Source: Candidatus Yanofskyibacteriota bacterium (GTDB lineage Bacteria > Patescibacteria > Paceibacteria > 2-02-FULL-40-12 > IGHO2-12-FULL-4). Taken from it: a stretch of 64,000 nt of DNA. Position numbers and translations under genes: made by a program. Positions 1-9,643 of this stretch are shown in pieces. The stretch's first letter is position 1, and each line of letters opens with the position of its first letter. A model generated the notes under the pieces. The model worked only from the letters and a program-made list of their open reading frames with translations. It had not been told where the DNA came from and ran no database searches. The DNA is taken from positions 96,449 through 160,448 of the forward strand of contig JACPNK010000005.1 of NCBI GenBank assembly GCA_016185525.1. Reading direction: 5' to 3'.

Positions 1-2514
1 GGCTTTACCTCGGTATTGCTTAAGACCATCAAAGATATGCAACCGGACTATATGGCCGCCGCTTTTGATTTGGCCGGACCGACTTTCCGCCACGAAGAGT
101 TTGAAGAATACAAAGCTCACCGCCAAAAAGCGCCCGATGAACTTTATGCCCAAATACCTCTGATCAAAGAGGTGTTGCAATCTTTCGGTGTTGAAATTTT
201 TGAAAAAGAAGGCTTTGAGGCCGACGATTTAATCGGCTCTCTGGCGGAAAAATCAAAAAAAATTCAACAAGACGACGGTCTTCAAACAATAATTTTAACC
301 GGAGATCTGGACACCCTCCAACTGGTAGAAGAAGACAAAGTGGTTGTTTTTACTTTGAGAAAAGGCGTAACCGACACCGTTATTTACAATGAAAAGGGCG
401 TCAAAGAAAGATACGGCCTGGAACCTTATCAAGTTGTGGATTTCAAAGGATTGAAAGGCGATCCGTCAGACAATATTCCCGGAGTGCCAGGTATCGGTGA
501 AAAGACGGCCATAACCTTGTTGCAGAAATACGGCACAATAGAAAATTTATACAAAGAACTGGCTAAAATAAAAGAATTTAAAAAAGGCGATGCCATAAGC
601 GTTAAACTCGCAGAAAAATTAAAAGAAAACGAAAAGCAGGCAATTTTTAGTAAAAAATTGGCGACAATCGTTACTAATCTTGACATTGATTTTTCGTTGG
701 AGAAAGTAAGCTGGAAAAATAAATATGACAAAACAACAGTTATTCAAATCCTGAAAAAATTAGGTTTTAACAGCTTGCTTGCCCGTCTTCCGAATGGACG
801 AGCACCTCTATCCGAACTTGACACGATAAAAAACAAAAACCAAGCCGAAAATCAAGGGAGTGAGCAAAAAAGCTTGGGTTTTAATGAGTCACAGCCTTTG
901 ATTTTACAAAACTCCGACCCGAATGCCGTTTACTTAAACGGCAATACTACTATACCGGAAAAAGTATCTTCAAGACTTAAGGACATTTTAGAAGATAAAA
1001 GCATTGCCAAAAGAGGGCATAACTTAAAGCCTGTTGTTAAACTTCTTCTAGACCAAGGCGTTCGCATTAAAAATCTTGACTTTGATACAGCTGTGGCGTC
1101 TTACTTGGTGAGGCCGGAACTTAAAAATTACGATTTAGACAAAATCTACTTTGTGGAATTCGCCCAGTCTTTTACAGACATGGGTTCGGCCTTGCCGAAA
1201 TTAGTGAAAGTTCTTGAGAAGAAGCTAAAAGAAAAAGAGTTGCTTAAAGTTTTTGAAGAAATTGAGATGCCTTTGATTCCCGTCTTAGCGGAAGTGGAAA
1301 GAAACGGCATCAAAATTGATACGGCTGGTTTAGAAAAATTGTCAGAAAAAGTAAATTATGAAATTACCGGCTTAGAAAAGAAAATTTATGAGCAAGCTCG
1401 CCTGCCGGACGAGCAAGCTGGACAAGAATTTAATATCAACTCACCCCAGCAACTCGGAGAAATTCTTTTTGACAAGCTTCAACTTAAAACCAGAGTCAAG
1501 AAAACCAGCGGGGGAGCCCGTTCCACAGCCGTCTCCGAACTTGAAAAACTGGTTGACGAACATCCGATAATTGAACTGATAATGCAGTACCGAGAGCTTC
1601 AAAAACTAAAAACGACCTACATCGAACCGTTTCCAGCCTTAATTAACCGGAAAGACCATCGCATACATACCACGTACAACCAAATGGGTACAGTTACCGG
1701 CAGACTTTCCAGCCAGGACCCAAATTTACAGAATATTCCCGTTCGCACTGAACTTGGGCAAGAGTTTAGAAAGGCCTTTGTCGCTGAAAACGGCTGGCAA
1801 CTTTTATCCCTTGACTACTCACAAATTGAATTAAGAATAGCCGCTTATCTGTCAGGCGACCGGAAGATGCTTGAGGCTTTCCAAAACAAGGAAGATATTC
1901 ATACCCGTACGGCCGCCGAGGTCTTTGAGGTCAGTCCAGACAAAGTTACTCCTCAAATGCGCCGACAAGCCAAAGCCCTGAATTTTGGCATTTTATTTGG
2001 TATGGGTGTCCTTGGCTTCGCCCGTTCCGCTGGAGTAGACAAAATGCGTGCCCGAGAGTTCATCACAAAATATTTAAAAAAGTTTTCCGGCATGGCCGCC
2101 TACATGGAAAAAGCTAAGACTGAAGCTAGAGAAAAAGGTTTTGTCCAAACCTACTTCGGCAGAAGAAGAGACTTACCAGAGATAAATTCCAGCATGCCCC
2201 ACATGGTGGCCCAAGCCGAGAGAATGGCCGTCAATGCCCCGATTCAGGGAACAGAGGCTGATATAATGAAACTAGCCATGATAGGGGTTTACAATTTCAT
2301 CCACGAAAATAAACTTGAAGATGAAGCTAAAATTTTACTGCAAGTTCACGATGAGCTATTATGCGAGGTGAAAGAGGAAAAGACGGCAAAAATCGCATTG
2401 AAATTCAAAGAAATCATGGAGAACATTTGGTCTCCTAACGCGCAAAAGGGGCAGGTCAAAGTACCCGTAGTAGTTGAAACTAAAGTCGGGAGAAATTGGT
2501 CAGAAATGTCATGA
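1..2514 (+). CDS. polA: DNA polymerase I, 5' end cut by window edge
   Basis: Family A DNA polymerase for gap filling and repair. The frame is open from base 1 (reading GFTSVL) and matches the interior of the 5' nuclease domain, so only the extreme N-terminus is missing. Order: 5'-3' nuclease domain with helix-hairpin-helix (GDPSDNIPGVPGIGEKTA, near residues 153-170), degenerate 3'-5' exonuclease domain (about 300-400), polymerase domain with motif A (SLDYSQIELR, about 603), motif B (RRQAKALNFGILFG, about 653) and motif C (QVHDEL, about 779). The proofreading acidic residues are absent: the usual NLKYD segment reads NLKPV and no exo I DxE is visible, so proofreading is probably lost. A 9-base direct repeat (GAGCAAGCT, at 1390 and 1411) brackets a short extra segment. 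It overlaps the next gene by ATGA. Confidence 0.97.
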   Translation, partial: GFTSVLLKTIKDMQPDYMAAAFDLAGPTFRHEEFEEYKAHRQKAPDELYAQIPLIKEVLQSFGVEIFEKEGFEADDLIGSLAEKSKKIQQDDGLQTIILTGDLDTLQLVEEDKVVVFTLRKGVTDTVIYNEKGVKERYGLEPYQVVDFKGLKGDPSDNIPGVPGIGEKTAITLLQKYGTIENLYKELAKIKEFKKGDAISVKLAEKLKENEKQAIFSKKLATIVTNLDIDFSLEKVSWKNKYDKTTVIQILKKLGFNSLLARLPNGRAPLSELDTIKNKNQAENQGSEQKSLGFNESQPLILQNSDPNAVYLNGNTTIPEKVSSRLKDILEDKSIAKRGHNLKPVVKLLLDQGVRIKNLDFDTAVASYLVRPELKNYDLDKIYFVEFAQSFTDMGSALPKLVKVLEKKLKEKELLKVFEEIEMPLIPVLAEVERNGIKIDTAGLEKLSEKVNYEITGLEKKIYEQARLPDEQAGQEFNINSPQQLGEILFDKLQLKTRVKKTSGGARSTAVSELEKLVDEHPIIELIMQYRELQKLKTTYIEPFPALINRKDHRIHTTYNQMGTVTGRLSSQDPNLQNIPVRTELGQEFRKAFVAENGWQLLSLDYSQIELRIAAYLSGDRKMLEAFQNKEDIHTRTAAEVFEVSPDKVTPQMRRQAKALNFGILFGMGVLGFARSAGVDKMRAREFITKYLKKFSGMAAYMEKAKTEAREKGFVQTYFGRRRDLPEINSSMPHMVAQAERMAVNAPIQGTEADIMKLAMIGVYNFIHENKLEDEAKILLQVHDELLCEVKEEKTAKIALKFKEIMENIWSPNAQKGQVKVPVVVETKVGRNWSEMS

Positions 2515-3494
2515 AAATTTCTACAACAAAAATACTTTTAATTGGACTCGGGATCGTTGGCTTTATTGCCGGCTGGTTTTTGTTTTTCAGTAACAACAAA
2601 ATTGAGGTCAAAAGGGGTGAAGCCATGCTGGAAGGAATGAATTTTCCGGAGTCAGATCTCTCCGGCATTAAATGCGAAAAAGCCAAAGTCAGACCGCTGG
2701 CAGTCATGTTGGCTTCTGATCCGGAAACCAGACCCCTTTCGGGCATTGGAGAAGCTGACTTAGTCTTTGAAATGCCCGTAACCGACGGCGGGGTCACAAG
2801 AATGATGGCTGTTTTTCAATGCGACTGGCCAGAAGAAATCGGCTCCATAAGGTCCTCGCGTTCTGACTTTATTCCGCTGGTACAGGGACTGGGAGCGGTT
2901 TATGCCCACTGGGGAGGAGAGAAAGAGGCGCTTTCAGAACTAAACCGTGGCGTAGTTGATAACATAGATGCTATGAAATACGACGGCACAATATATTACA
3001 GGAAAAAAGGAGCAAAACCTCCTCATAACGGTTTCACCAATCCAGAACTTATAAACAAAGCTATTGTCAGTTTAGAGTATGGACTAAGCAAATCATTGAG
3101 TTCATATTCCCACCAAAACTCAAAGAGCTCTGGCGACATCCAACCGCCAACAATCTACAAAGATGAGTTTCAGATAGCTTGGGAGTATGATCAAGCCAGC
3201 AACTCATACCGCCGGAAAAGAGGCGGTAAAGAAGAAATAGACAAAAACACCTCCAAACAAGTTGAGGCAAAAAATATCGTTCTCATGAAAACAACATGGT
3301 CTCCTGTCAGTAAAGACTATATCCGAGTAAAAACTGTCGGCTCCGGCGAGGCAACCTTCTACCAGAACGGGCAAGAAATCAAAGGCTTCTGGAAAAAAAT
3401 TACGGCCAAAGAAAAGCTTTATTTTTACGATGCCGAAGGTGGTGAGTTAAAATTTACACCGGGAACGACCTGGGTTGAGATAGTTACAGATTAA
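2511..3494 (+). CDS. DUF3048 (YerB-like) membrane-anchored protein
   Basis: Resembles the DUF3048/YerB family of extracytoplasmic proteins of unknown biochemical role. Residues about 5-25 form one hydrophobic segment, an uncleaved anchor or signal peptide. Next comes the family core with RPLAVMLASDPETRPLSGIGEADLVFE and IGSIRSSRSDF, then a C-terminal half with TTWVEIV. The start is taken at 2511 because its ATG overlaps the polA stop codon as ATGA, giving coupled translation; an upstream in-frame GTG at 2496 is less likely. It lies between two replication genes, which says little about its function. Confidence 0.82.
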   Translation: MKISTTKILLIGLGIVGFIAGWFLFFSNNKIEVKRGEAMLEGMNFPESDLSGIKCEKAKVRPLAVMLASDPETRPLSGIGEADLVFEMPVTDGGVTRMMAVFQCDWPEEIGSIRSSRSDFIPLVQGLGAVYAHWGGEKEALSELNRGVVDNIDAMKYDGTIYYRKKGAKPPHNGFTNPELINKAIVSLEYGLSKSLSSYSHQNSKSSGDIQPPTIYKDEFQIAWEYDQASNSYRRKRGGKEEIDKNTSKQVEAKNIVLMKTTWSPVSKDYIRVKTVGSGEATFYQNGQEIKGFWKKITAKEKLYFYDAEGGELKFTPGTTWVEIVTD

Positions 3495-3516
3495 AACCCC
3501 CCCCAACGACAAATTC

Positions 3517-4494
3517 ATGTTTCACTTTTTTTACGGCCAAGAAAATTTTTCGGTTAAAGAAGCTGTCAAAAAAAAGACAGCTGATTTTTTGAAAACAGCG
3601 CCCGACTTAATCATTGAAAAAATAGACATCAATCAAGAGGGGGGGGTGAAATCATTAAAAGACGCTTTGGAGACTAGATCCATATTCAATGAAGGCAAGA
3701 TTGTTATTGCCAACGCTCTTTTTGCAAACGGCCAGACACAAGAGGCTGTCTTGGAAATATTAAAAAAATATTTCCAAGACCCTGAAAAAAACTTCCATTT
3801 GATTTTTTACGAATTCTACTCCGGTCCGGAGTTAAATAAAAAGGGCAAAAAACTTTTTCAATTTTTATCTCAAAACGCTCCGAAGTCAGGAGAAATTTTA
3901 CCGCTCAAGAGCTCCGCCTTAGAAAAATGGTGCATAGAGGAGTTTAAAAGTGCGGGACTAAAAATTCAAGTACCGATGGCCAGAAAATTGCTTTTTCTGG
4001 TTTCACAGTCCCAAGAAAAAGCAAAAAACGAAATTGCCAAATTGATAGCTTACAAAAACTTTGACAGCCAAAGCAAAGACAAAGAAGTCAAAGAAGCCGA
4101 CTTGGACAAAATAGTGGCGCCGGAACTGACTCTAAACAATTTTGATTTAACCGATACCATGGCCGGTAAAAATCAGAGAAAAGCCATCTTACTGCTGGAC
4201 CGATATCTTTCAGAAGGGGAAGACCCCTACGCAATTCTGGGGTTAGTCATATATCAGTTCCGCGTCCTTTTGCGGATAAAGTCTCTAACCAAAAAAGCCG
4301 TGCCCTATAGCCAGCTTGCCGGCCTGTCTAAACTGCACCCTTTTGTTATCAGAAAAAATTACGAAAATGCCCGCAAGTTTGAGATGGAGGATCTTAAGAG
4401 AATATATCAAGAGTTGCGCGATGCAGATATCAATGCTAAAAACGGCGTCCTAAATCTGTCGGACTTCCTCTTTAGTTTTTTAATGAAAAACTAG
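3517..4494 (+). CDS. holA: DNA polymerase III subunit delta
   Basis: Clamp-loader delta subunit, which opens the sliding clamp during replication. The N-terminal part (FYGQENF, then LETRSIFNEGKIVIANAL) and the C-terminal region (LTLNNFDLTDTMAGKNQRKAILLLDRYLSEGEDPYAILGLVIYQFR in overview) match the HolA pattern. At 325 residues the length is normal. The delta subunit lacks a working P-loop, and none is seen here. A 29-base hairpin with a perfect 12-bp stem lies inside the gene at 3750-3778, encoding roughly residues 78-87, and may be an inserted palindrome. It sits 22 bases after the DUF3048 gene in the same direction as polA. Confidence 0.9.
   Translation: MFHFFYGQENFSVKEAVKKKTADFLKTAPDLIIEKIDINQEGGVKSLKDALETRSIFNEGKIVIANALFANGQTQEAVLEILKKYFQDPEKNFHLIFYEFYSGPELNKKGKKLFQFLSQNAPKSGEILPLKSSALEKWCIEEFKSAGLKIQVPMARKLLFLVSQSQEKAKNEIAKLIAYKNFDSQSKDKEVKEADLDKIVAPELTLNNFDLTDTMAGKNQRKAILLLDRYLSEGEDPYAILGLVIYQFRVLLRIKSLTKKAVPYSQLAGLSKLHPFVIRKNYENARKFEMEDLKRIYQELRDADINAKNGVLNLSDFLFSFLMKN
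3750..3778. repeat. palindrome inside holA (12-bp stem)
   Basis: Perfect 12-bp stem (CTTGGAAATATT and its complement) with a 5-A loop, inside the coding sequence. The family comparison is ambiguous about extra residues here, and AT-rich DNA makes chance more likely than for the other coding palindromes in the window. Confidence 0.5.
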
Positions 4495-4495
4495 C

Positions 4496-4524
4496 TTGAC
4501 TCCATAATATTTTTAAATTACGCT
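4496..4524 (+). promoter_or_regulatory. candidate promoter for the PrkA-type island
   Basis: TTGACT, a 17-base spacer, then TACGCT, just after the holA stop codon and upstream of the 4569 gene. The -35 box is good but the -10 box is weak. Confidence 0.4.
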
Positions 4525-4568
4525 TGCCATAATCAGGTCTTTAAAAAATTAAAGAAAAAAGGTGAAAA

Positions 4569-6638
4569 ATGTCTGAAAAAGTCATGACTGTTGATGACAA
4601 CAAAAGCCTACTCTTTCATGTCAAAGAGGTACTGCAAGGCCGCAGAAAATTTGAAACAGTCTCCGAAGCCGTTCTTAGAATGGTTTTGTCAGAGGGAGTA
4701 GAGAAAAAAGTCCATGCCGGAAAAACCATATATGATTTTATGTTTTTTCGTAAAGGCTCAAAACACATAGTCGGATGGTATGACGAAATAAATGACTTTG
4801 TACACTTTCTCAAAGACGCCGTTGAAGGCGGCCCTGCCAAAGAGCTGGCCTTTGTTTTTGTTGGAGAGCCTGGCAATGGCAAAACTTTTTTCATTGACTA
4901 TCTTTGTGGCAGGTATAGGCAGTTTTTAGCAAGACCGGAAAATAGAAAATACACGTTTAAATTTATTGGCTTGGATAAAGTTCTCGGTTATGACAAAAAA
5001 GTTGCGGAGCTGCCGTCTCTTACCTTTGAAAATCCTATGATTTTAGCCATGAATCTTTTTGAAAACCAAGACCAAACAAAAGAGTTTTTAGCTCAACAGG
5101 GGTTTAGGGACACTCAAATTGAAGCATTTTACAAAAACCATCGTCCTTTGGGCGCCTCCTCGGAGTATTTGTGGTACGAACTGTTTGCTCATTATGACGG
5201 CGACCTTGTGGAAATGCTTAAACATATTCAAGTCACTCCTGTACCCATGAGAGAAAGTTTGGGCATTACTACGGGAAAGTACGCGGCTAAAGACAAAATT
5301 ACCGCTTCGGCCGCTGATCTCTTGGGAGAAGAATCTCTGCAGCTTATGCTGTTGTTGCCGATCGGGGACCCGAACCGATACGATCTGCAGATAGGTGCTT
5401 TAGCCAGGGTTGGCGACGGTGGGATACATTTTGCTGACGAAATATTTAAGAATAAAACTGACTTCAACCATATTTATCTGCAGGTTGTTCAGAATAGAAC
5501 CTTGGAACTGGGAGCATTTAAGTGGTGGCTGGATGTTTTAGTGCTTGCAACTTCCAACTCTGACGAATATCAGAAACTGGTAAGCATGAAAGAAGAATCA
5601 CCGCTCAAAAGCAGATGTCGAATTTGTTATGTCGGTCATAATACTGACTATATACTTCAACAAGAACTGACAAAATATTCTATGGGCAGTCAAAAAAAGA
5701 AGACTATTTTGGGCGAAGACATGCACGAGGACCCGAATTTAAACTTTGCTATTTCTGTTGGGGTGGTTTTTACCAGACTTCCACATTCAGAGAAGCTTAC
5801 ACCCATAGAAACATTGAAACTTGAAGCCGGTGAAACAGCCGGTGAAAAGGGCATAAAAACAATACTAGAAGTTAAGAAGACCTTAAACGCCAACCCCGAT
5901 GTCACTAAAAGGTGGGGGCAGAGTGGATTGGGCCACCGTGATGAAGGCAAAGTTATACAAATTCTGGAAGCTATGCCTGAAAGTAACGAAGGTAAGTGCT
6001 TGTTTGCCAAAGATGTTTTTGAGGCATTTGAAAGAATCGTACTTGACTATGTGGAGGAAGCGGCAAAGCGTGAAAAGTATTTTGAAGACCTAAAAATAGC
6101 AAGACAGCTTTATCGTGAACAGGTGAGAACTTCCATTTTTAACGCTTACCGTGAAGATTCACAAGCCGTTCGTAAAGATGTTTTAGCTTATGTCAACATG
6201 ATTATTGGAATGGATCAAGAAAACTTGGGTCCGGATAAGATGTGGAAGTATCGTGATCCACAAACCGGAGAGTTGAAACCCCTTAAAATAGACACGAGTT
6301 TTATTGACAGCGTTGAAAACCGAATGGGTCTTTCCAGCGATGAAAGAAAAGAATCTCACCGTAATACCGTACGCAAGATTTACGGTCAGAAAGTTTCCAC
6401 AGATCCTAATTATGATTTTATGGACAATCAGTTATTGGTTAAAGCAGTAACTGACGTAAGACTGGAATCGGATGTTGCCGGGGCAGGCAGTCTGGCTGGC
6501 GCTTTGGCCAATAGAACCAATGAAGAAAACCTAAAAATTTACGACAGGACGGTTAGAGCTATGCTGAAACTTGGCTATTGCCTAACCTGCGCTCAGAAGA
6601 CGATAGAATACTTTATTACAAAAGAAGACGAAAGTTAG
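4569..6638 (+). CDS. PrkA-type AAA ATPase / serine kinase-like protein, first copy
   Basis: Belongs to the PrkA (YeaG) group of AAA proteins, stress-linked in E. coli and sporulation-linked in Bacillus. Walker A is GEPGNGKT at about residues 99-106. A Walker B-like GGIHFADEIF (about 283-292) is followed by an arginine-rich sensor region (LATSNSDEY). The C-terminal half is helical and would correspond to the PrkA C-terminal domain; whether it phosphorylates proteins cannot be told from sequence. At 689 residues it is slightly longer than typical PrkA. A Shine-Dalgarno-like AAGGTG precedes the start. It is 16 bases from the YeaH-type gene, the conserved yeaG-yeaH partnership. A second, divergent PrkA-type protein lies at 9644. 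Confidence 0.82.
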   Translation: MSEKVMTVDDNKSLLFHVKEVLQGRRKFETVSEAVLRMVLSEGVEKKVHAGKTIYDFMFFRKGSKHIVGWYDEINDFVHFLKDAVEGGPAKELAFVFVGEPGNGKTFFIDYLCGRYRQFLARPENRKYTFKFIGLDKVLGYDKKVAELPSLTFENPMILAMNLFENQDQTKEFLAQQGFRDTQIEAFYKNHRPLGASSEYLWYELFAHYDGDLVEMLKHIQVTPVPMRESLGITTGKYAAKDKITASAADLLGEESLQLMLLLPIGDPNRYDLQIGALARVGDGGIHFADEIFKNKTDFNHIYLQVVQNRTLELGAFKWWLDVLVLATSNSDEYQKLVSMKEESPLKSRCRICYVGHNTDYILQQELTKYSMGSQKKKTILGEDMHEDPNLNFAISVGVVFTRLPHSEKLTPIETLKLEAGETAGEKGIKTILEVKKTLNANPDVTKRWGQSGLGHRDEGKVIQILEAMPESNEGKCLFAKDVFEAFERIVLDYVEEAAKREKYFEDLKIARQLYREQVRTSIFNAYREDSQAVRKDVLAYVNMIIGMDQENLGPDKMWKYRDPQTGELKPLKIDTSFIDSVENRMGLSSDERKESHRNTVRKIYGQKVSTDPNYDFMDNQLLVKAVTDVRLESDVAGAGSLAGALANRTNEENLKIYDRTVRAMLKLGYCLTCAQKTIEYFITKEDES

Positions 6639-6654
6639 TTAAAGGAGTCTTCCA

Positions 6655-7827
6655 ATGCCCAACGAATCCTTTGAAGAACTTTTGAAAAGAGACGCGCAGA
6701 GAGAAAAAGACGGATTCAAGAAGAAAATAAGGATAAGAAAAATATTGTCCGGGCCGGACAGGGTAATCGCAATTCCTTATGTCGTTGAGGAAAAACTCAT
6801 TCATGGAGATTTTGAGCCGACCGGCGAACACGGGATAGACCAAGCCGGACACGGAGAAGGAGAGGTCGGAGATATTATCAGCGAAATACCTCTTTCCGAA
6901 AGCGGTGAAGACGGCGACGGCGATGAAGAGATTGAAGATGGAGAACCCGAAGCCGGCGAAGGTGAAGGTGAACACGGCATAGAAACGGGAGCTTACCAGC
7001 TGGGCAAAGAGCTTTCGGAAGAGTTAAAGCTTCCTGACTTGAAAGATAAAGGCAAAAAAGTGCCGACTGACGAGTATGTTTATGATCTGACGGACAGACA
7101 CAAAGGATCCGGCCAATTTTTAGACAAAAAAGCAACACTGGTAAGCGTTGTAAAGAGCAATGTTGCTCTGGGCCGCATTGACAAAGACAACATTGATACG
7201 ACAAAACTCATTGTTGGTCCGCAGGATAAAATTTATCGTGTTCTTTCCAAAGAAAGGGTCTGGAAGTCTCAAGCGATTGTGTTTTTCTTAAGAGATTATT
7301 CTGGTTCTATGCAGGGCGACCCGACCAAAGCAATATTAAGCCAACACCTAATGATATATTCATGGCTTTTATTTCAGTATAAGCATCTGGTAATACCAAG
7401 GTTTTTTGTTCATGATGTTGAAGCTGAAGAAGTTTCAGTAGAAGCCTACTTTACAAAGGCTACCAACGGCGGCACTTTTATACCCTCCGTTTATCAAGAG
7501 GTTAACAGGATTGTTGAAAAGGAAAATCTTGCCAGAGATTATAACATTTACGTCTTTCAGGGCACTGACGGCGACGACGGAGACGACGGAGAAAAAGCAG
7601 TCCCGGAAATAGAAAAAATTCTAAGCTATGTCAACCGTATGGGTGTTAGTGTTTTGAGGAACCCACGCCATCTTGAACTTAAACAAGAAAGCCTTTTTGA
7701 GCTATATATAAAAGAAGGCAGCTTTACAGACAGAAAAGATGTTTTCAGAATGCATATTATGTCTGACAGCAACGTAACCGATGAAAAAAATAAACAAGCA
7801 GTCAAAGCTTTGGTTGCTGAAGACTAG
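6655..7827 (+). CDS. YeaH / DUF444-type von Willebrand domain protein
   Basis: Matches the YeaH (UPF0229/DUF444) family that partners PrkA. The N-terminal basic segment (residues 1-40) is followed by a very acidic Gly/Glu/Asp-rich linker (about 60-110). A von Willebrand A-like domain carries a MIDAS motif RDYSGSM at about residues 213-219 and a TNGGT segment. A repetitive acidic DGDDGDDGE stretch lies near residue 306. AAGGAG stands 8 bases before the start. A rho-independent terminator follows directly, so this and the preceding gene form one transcription unit. YeaH co-occurs with PrkA and SpoVR in many bacteria; its biochemical role is not established. Confidence 0.88.
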   Translation: MPNESFEELLKRDAQREKDGFKKKIRIRKILSGPDRVIAIPYVVEEKLIHGDFEPTGEHGIDQAGHGEGEVGDIISEIPLSESGEDGDGDEEIEDGEPEAGEGEGEHGIETGAYQLGKELSEELKLPDLKDKGKKVPTDEYVYDLTDRHKGSGQFLDKKATLVSVVKSNVALGRIDKDNIDTTKLIVGPQDKIYRVLSKERVWKSQAIVFFLRDYSGSMQGDPTKAILSQHLMIYSWLLFQYKHLVIPRFFVHDVEAEEVSVEAYFTKATNGGTFIPSVYQEVNRIVEKENLARDYNIYVFQGTDGDDGDDGEKAVPEIEKILSYVNRMGVSVLRNPRHLELKQESLFELYIKEGSFTDRKDVFRMHIMSDSNVTDEKNKQAVKALVAED

Positions 7828-7833
7828 AGTCAG

Positions 7834-7858
7834 CGGATGGTATCACCGTCCGTTTTTT
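7834..7858 (+). terminator. rho-independent terminator after the YeaH-type gene
   Basis: 8-bp stem CGGATGGT / ACCGTCCG (one G-T pair) with a 3-base loop, followed by six T, 6 bases after the stop codon. Confidence 0.8.
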
Positions 7859-7863
7859 AGTCC

Positions 7864-7891
7864 TTGTATTTATCTAATAATCCTGTAAATT
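7864..7891 (+). promoter_or_regulatory. candidate promoter for spoVR-type gene
   Basis: TTGTAT, a 16-base spacer, then TAAATT, between the terminator and the 7935 gene. It would give the SpoVR-like and second PrkA-like genes their own transcript. Moderate match only. Confidence 0.35.
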
Positions 7892-7934
7892 TTAAGAAAG
7901 AACCTTAAAAATAAGGAAAAACGAGGCAAGAACT

Positions 7935-9641
7935 ATGGAACTGTTAGGACAAGAGACCAAGAAAATTATGGAGGAGTGCAAGACTAGAGCAAGAGCCGAG
8001 GGCTTAAGCTTTGAGGGAGAGACCTTAGAGTACATCGCCACCAATCAAGATTTCCTGGCGCTTATGCCAAAAGCGATGATTCCCACGCTTTATGATTTTT
8101 GGGTTGATGACGTGGAGGTTATCAAAAATAAGTGGGTTTACAAATTATATCCCGACAACCCTTATGAGACCGTAGTCAACACCAGACCTCCATTGTCATT
8201 TTACAACGACAACAACGCTGATTGGTTTAATATAATGATTTTCTACCACGTTTTGTTTCACATAGACTACTACCAGAACAATGTTTTTTTCAGAAACACA
8301 TGGAATCGGGATTTTTGCGGTGAAGCGCTGGCCGATAAGCGCCTTATAAACAGGATCCGGGAAGAAATGGGAACCGAAAAGAGGTGGGTTGACTACGTAA
8401 TTGAATTTGCCAGAGGCGCGGACAACTTGGTCGGTTACTATCAGGAACTTAGGGAAGAAGACAGGAACCAGACAAGAGAAACTGCAGGCTCCTTTTCTAA
8501 AAAAGTTGACTTTTACTTCGGCGAATTCCTGAAACAACGCCACGAAGAAAAGAACATAACGCTCAAGTTTTATTACGACGAACTTGAACGGCTCAATGTC
8601 TGCCATAAGCAGTTTGGCCAGAAAGTAGGAGACGACATTTTCTTCAACGACACGGCTTTCAGAAGCAAGTTTCCGGAATTTGACGGTGTCTTTAAGAAGC
8701 GTGAAGAGAAAAAGAAGCCAAAGACAAAAGACATTCTTCAATATCTTGCGGACCGCTCCGAGTTTGTAAACAAAGAAGGCAACGGGTGGATGAAAGAAGT
8801 CCTTGAAGTAGTAAGAAGAACGTCGCTTTTTTTTCAGCCTCACTTCAGAACCCATAACAGCAACGAAGGCTGGGCCAGTTTGTGGCACGAAAGGTTGTTT
8901 ATAGCCGACCCCCGGATTCGCTCTCATGAGATTGACTACAGCATAGTCAACTCTAGAGTTGTTGTTGACCCGGAAATAATAGGACTTAACCCTTATATCG
9001 GTTTCAAGCGTCTCTATGAATTTATTGAAGAACTCGCGGCAAAAGGCAAGCTCTCCTACCAATACCAGCTGATAAAAGACGCTGAAGCTAGAAAACACTT
9101 TGACCAAAAACTGGGAGAAGAAACGGGCAAAAAAGCCCTGTTTGAAGCCAGAAAAAATTTTGACGACTTTATGCTTGTCAATTTTCTTTCCGACGACGAC
9201 TTTCAGGACTTCGTTGATAAATACAATCTTTTTGTCGCCGGCCTTCATCTAAACTTAGAAAGATTGTCGCTTCAAGTTTATATCAAGTCGAGAAGCGGAA
9301 AAGAGTATCGGAAGATGCTCAACGACAGCTTATACCACCCGCCCCACATCATAATCAGTGAAGATAAAGCCAGGGAAGGAGAGCTGTACCTTGACCATTC
9401 CTTTGAGGGCCGGTCTCTGGTTACGGCCTATATTCCGGCAGTTTTAATCGGTCTGTCTTATTTGGCCGGTAATACGGTTAAGCTTGAAACAACAGAATTT
9501 GATTCTGGTCCGATAAGACTAGACAGTCCACTTTTGGAAGCAGGATATACGCCAGAGTACAAAAAACTTCGTGTGCTTTACACTTGCAAAGGTAAAACAG
9601 TGGAAAAAACTTTGATTTCCGAAGAAGAGGGGGGAGAGTAA
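7935..9641 (+). CDS. SpoVR / YcgB family protein
   Basis: SpoVR-family protein of 568 residues, slightly longer than E. coli YcgB (about 510). Family features visible include PLSFYNDNNADWFNIMIFYHVLFHIDYYQNN near residue 85-115 (the conserved His-rich alpha-helical core, here with the usual order), NTWNRDF, then WMKEVLEVVRRTSLFFQPHFRTHNSNEGWASLWHERLF around 290-325, the best conserved block. No signal peptide or membrane segment. A GAGG-type ribosome site lies about 10 bases upstream. It is followed 2 bases later by the second PrkA-like gene. SpoVR proteins are functionally linked to PrkA and YeaH; the molecular activity is unknown. Confidence 0.9.
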   Translation: MELLGQETKKIMEECKTRARAEGLSFEGETLEYIATNQDFLALMPKAMIPTLYDFWVDDVEVIKNKWVYKLYPDNPYETVVNTRPPLSFYNDNNADWFNIMIFYHVLFHIDYYQNNVFFRNTWNRDFCGEALADKRLINRIREEMGTEKRWVDYVIEFARGADNLVGYYQELREEDRNQTRETAGSFSKKVDFYFGEFLKQRHEEKNITLKFYYDELERLNVCHKQFGQKVGDDIFFNDTAFRSKFPEFDGVFKKREEKKKPKTKDILQYLADRSEFVNKEGNGWMKEVLEVVRRTSLFFQPHFRTHNSNEGWASLWHERLFIADPRIRSHEIDYSIVNSRVVVDPEIIGLNPYIGFKRLYEFIEELAAKGKLSYQYQLIKDAEARKHFDQKLGEETGKKALFEARKNFDDFMLVNFLSDDDFQDFVDKYNLFVAGLHLNLERLSLQVYIKSRSGKEYRKMLNDSLYHPPHIIISEDKAREGELYLDHSFEGRSLVTAYIPAVLIGLSYLAGNTVKLETTEFDSGPIRLDSPLLEAGYTPEYKKLRVLYTCKGKTVEKTLISEEEGGE

Positions 9642-9643
9642 CC

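Noticed and set aside
8196..9248. 350-codon minus-strand frame
   Set aside because: Lies wholly antisense to the SpoVR-family gene; its composition is a shadow of that gene.
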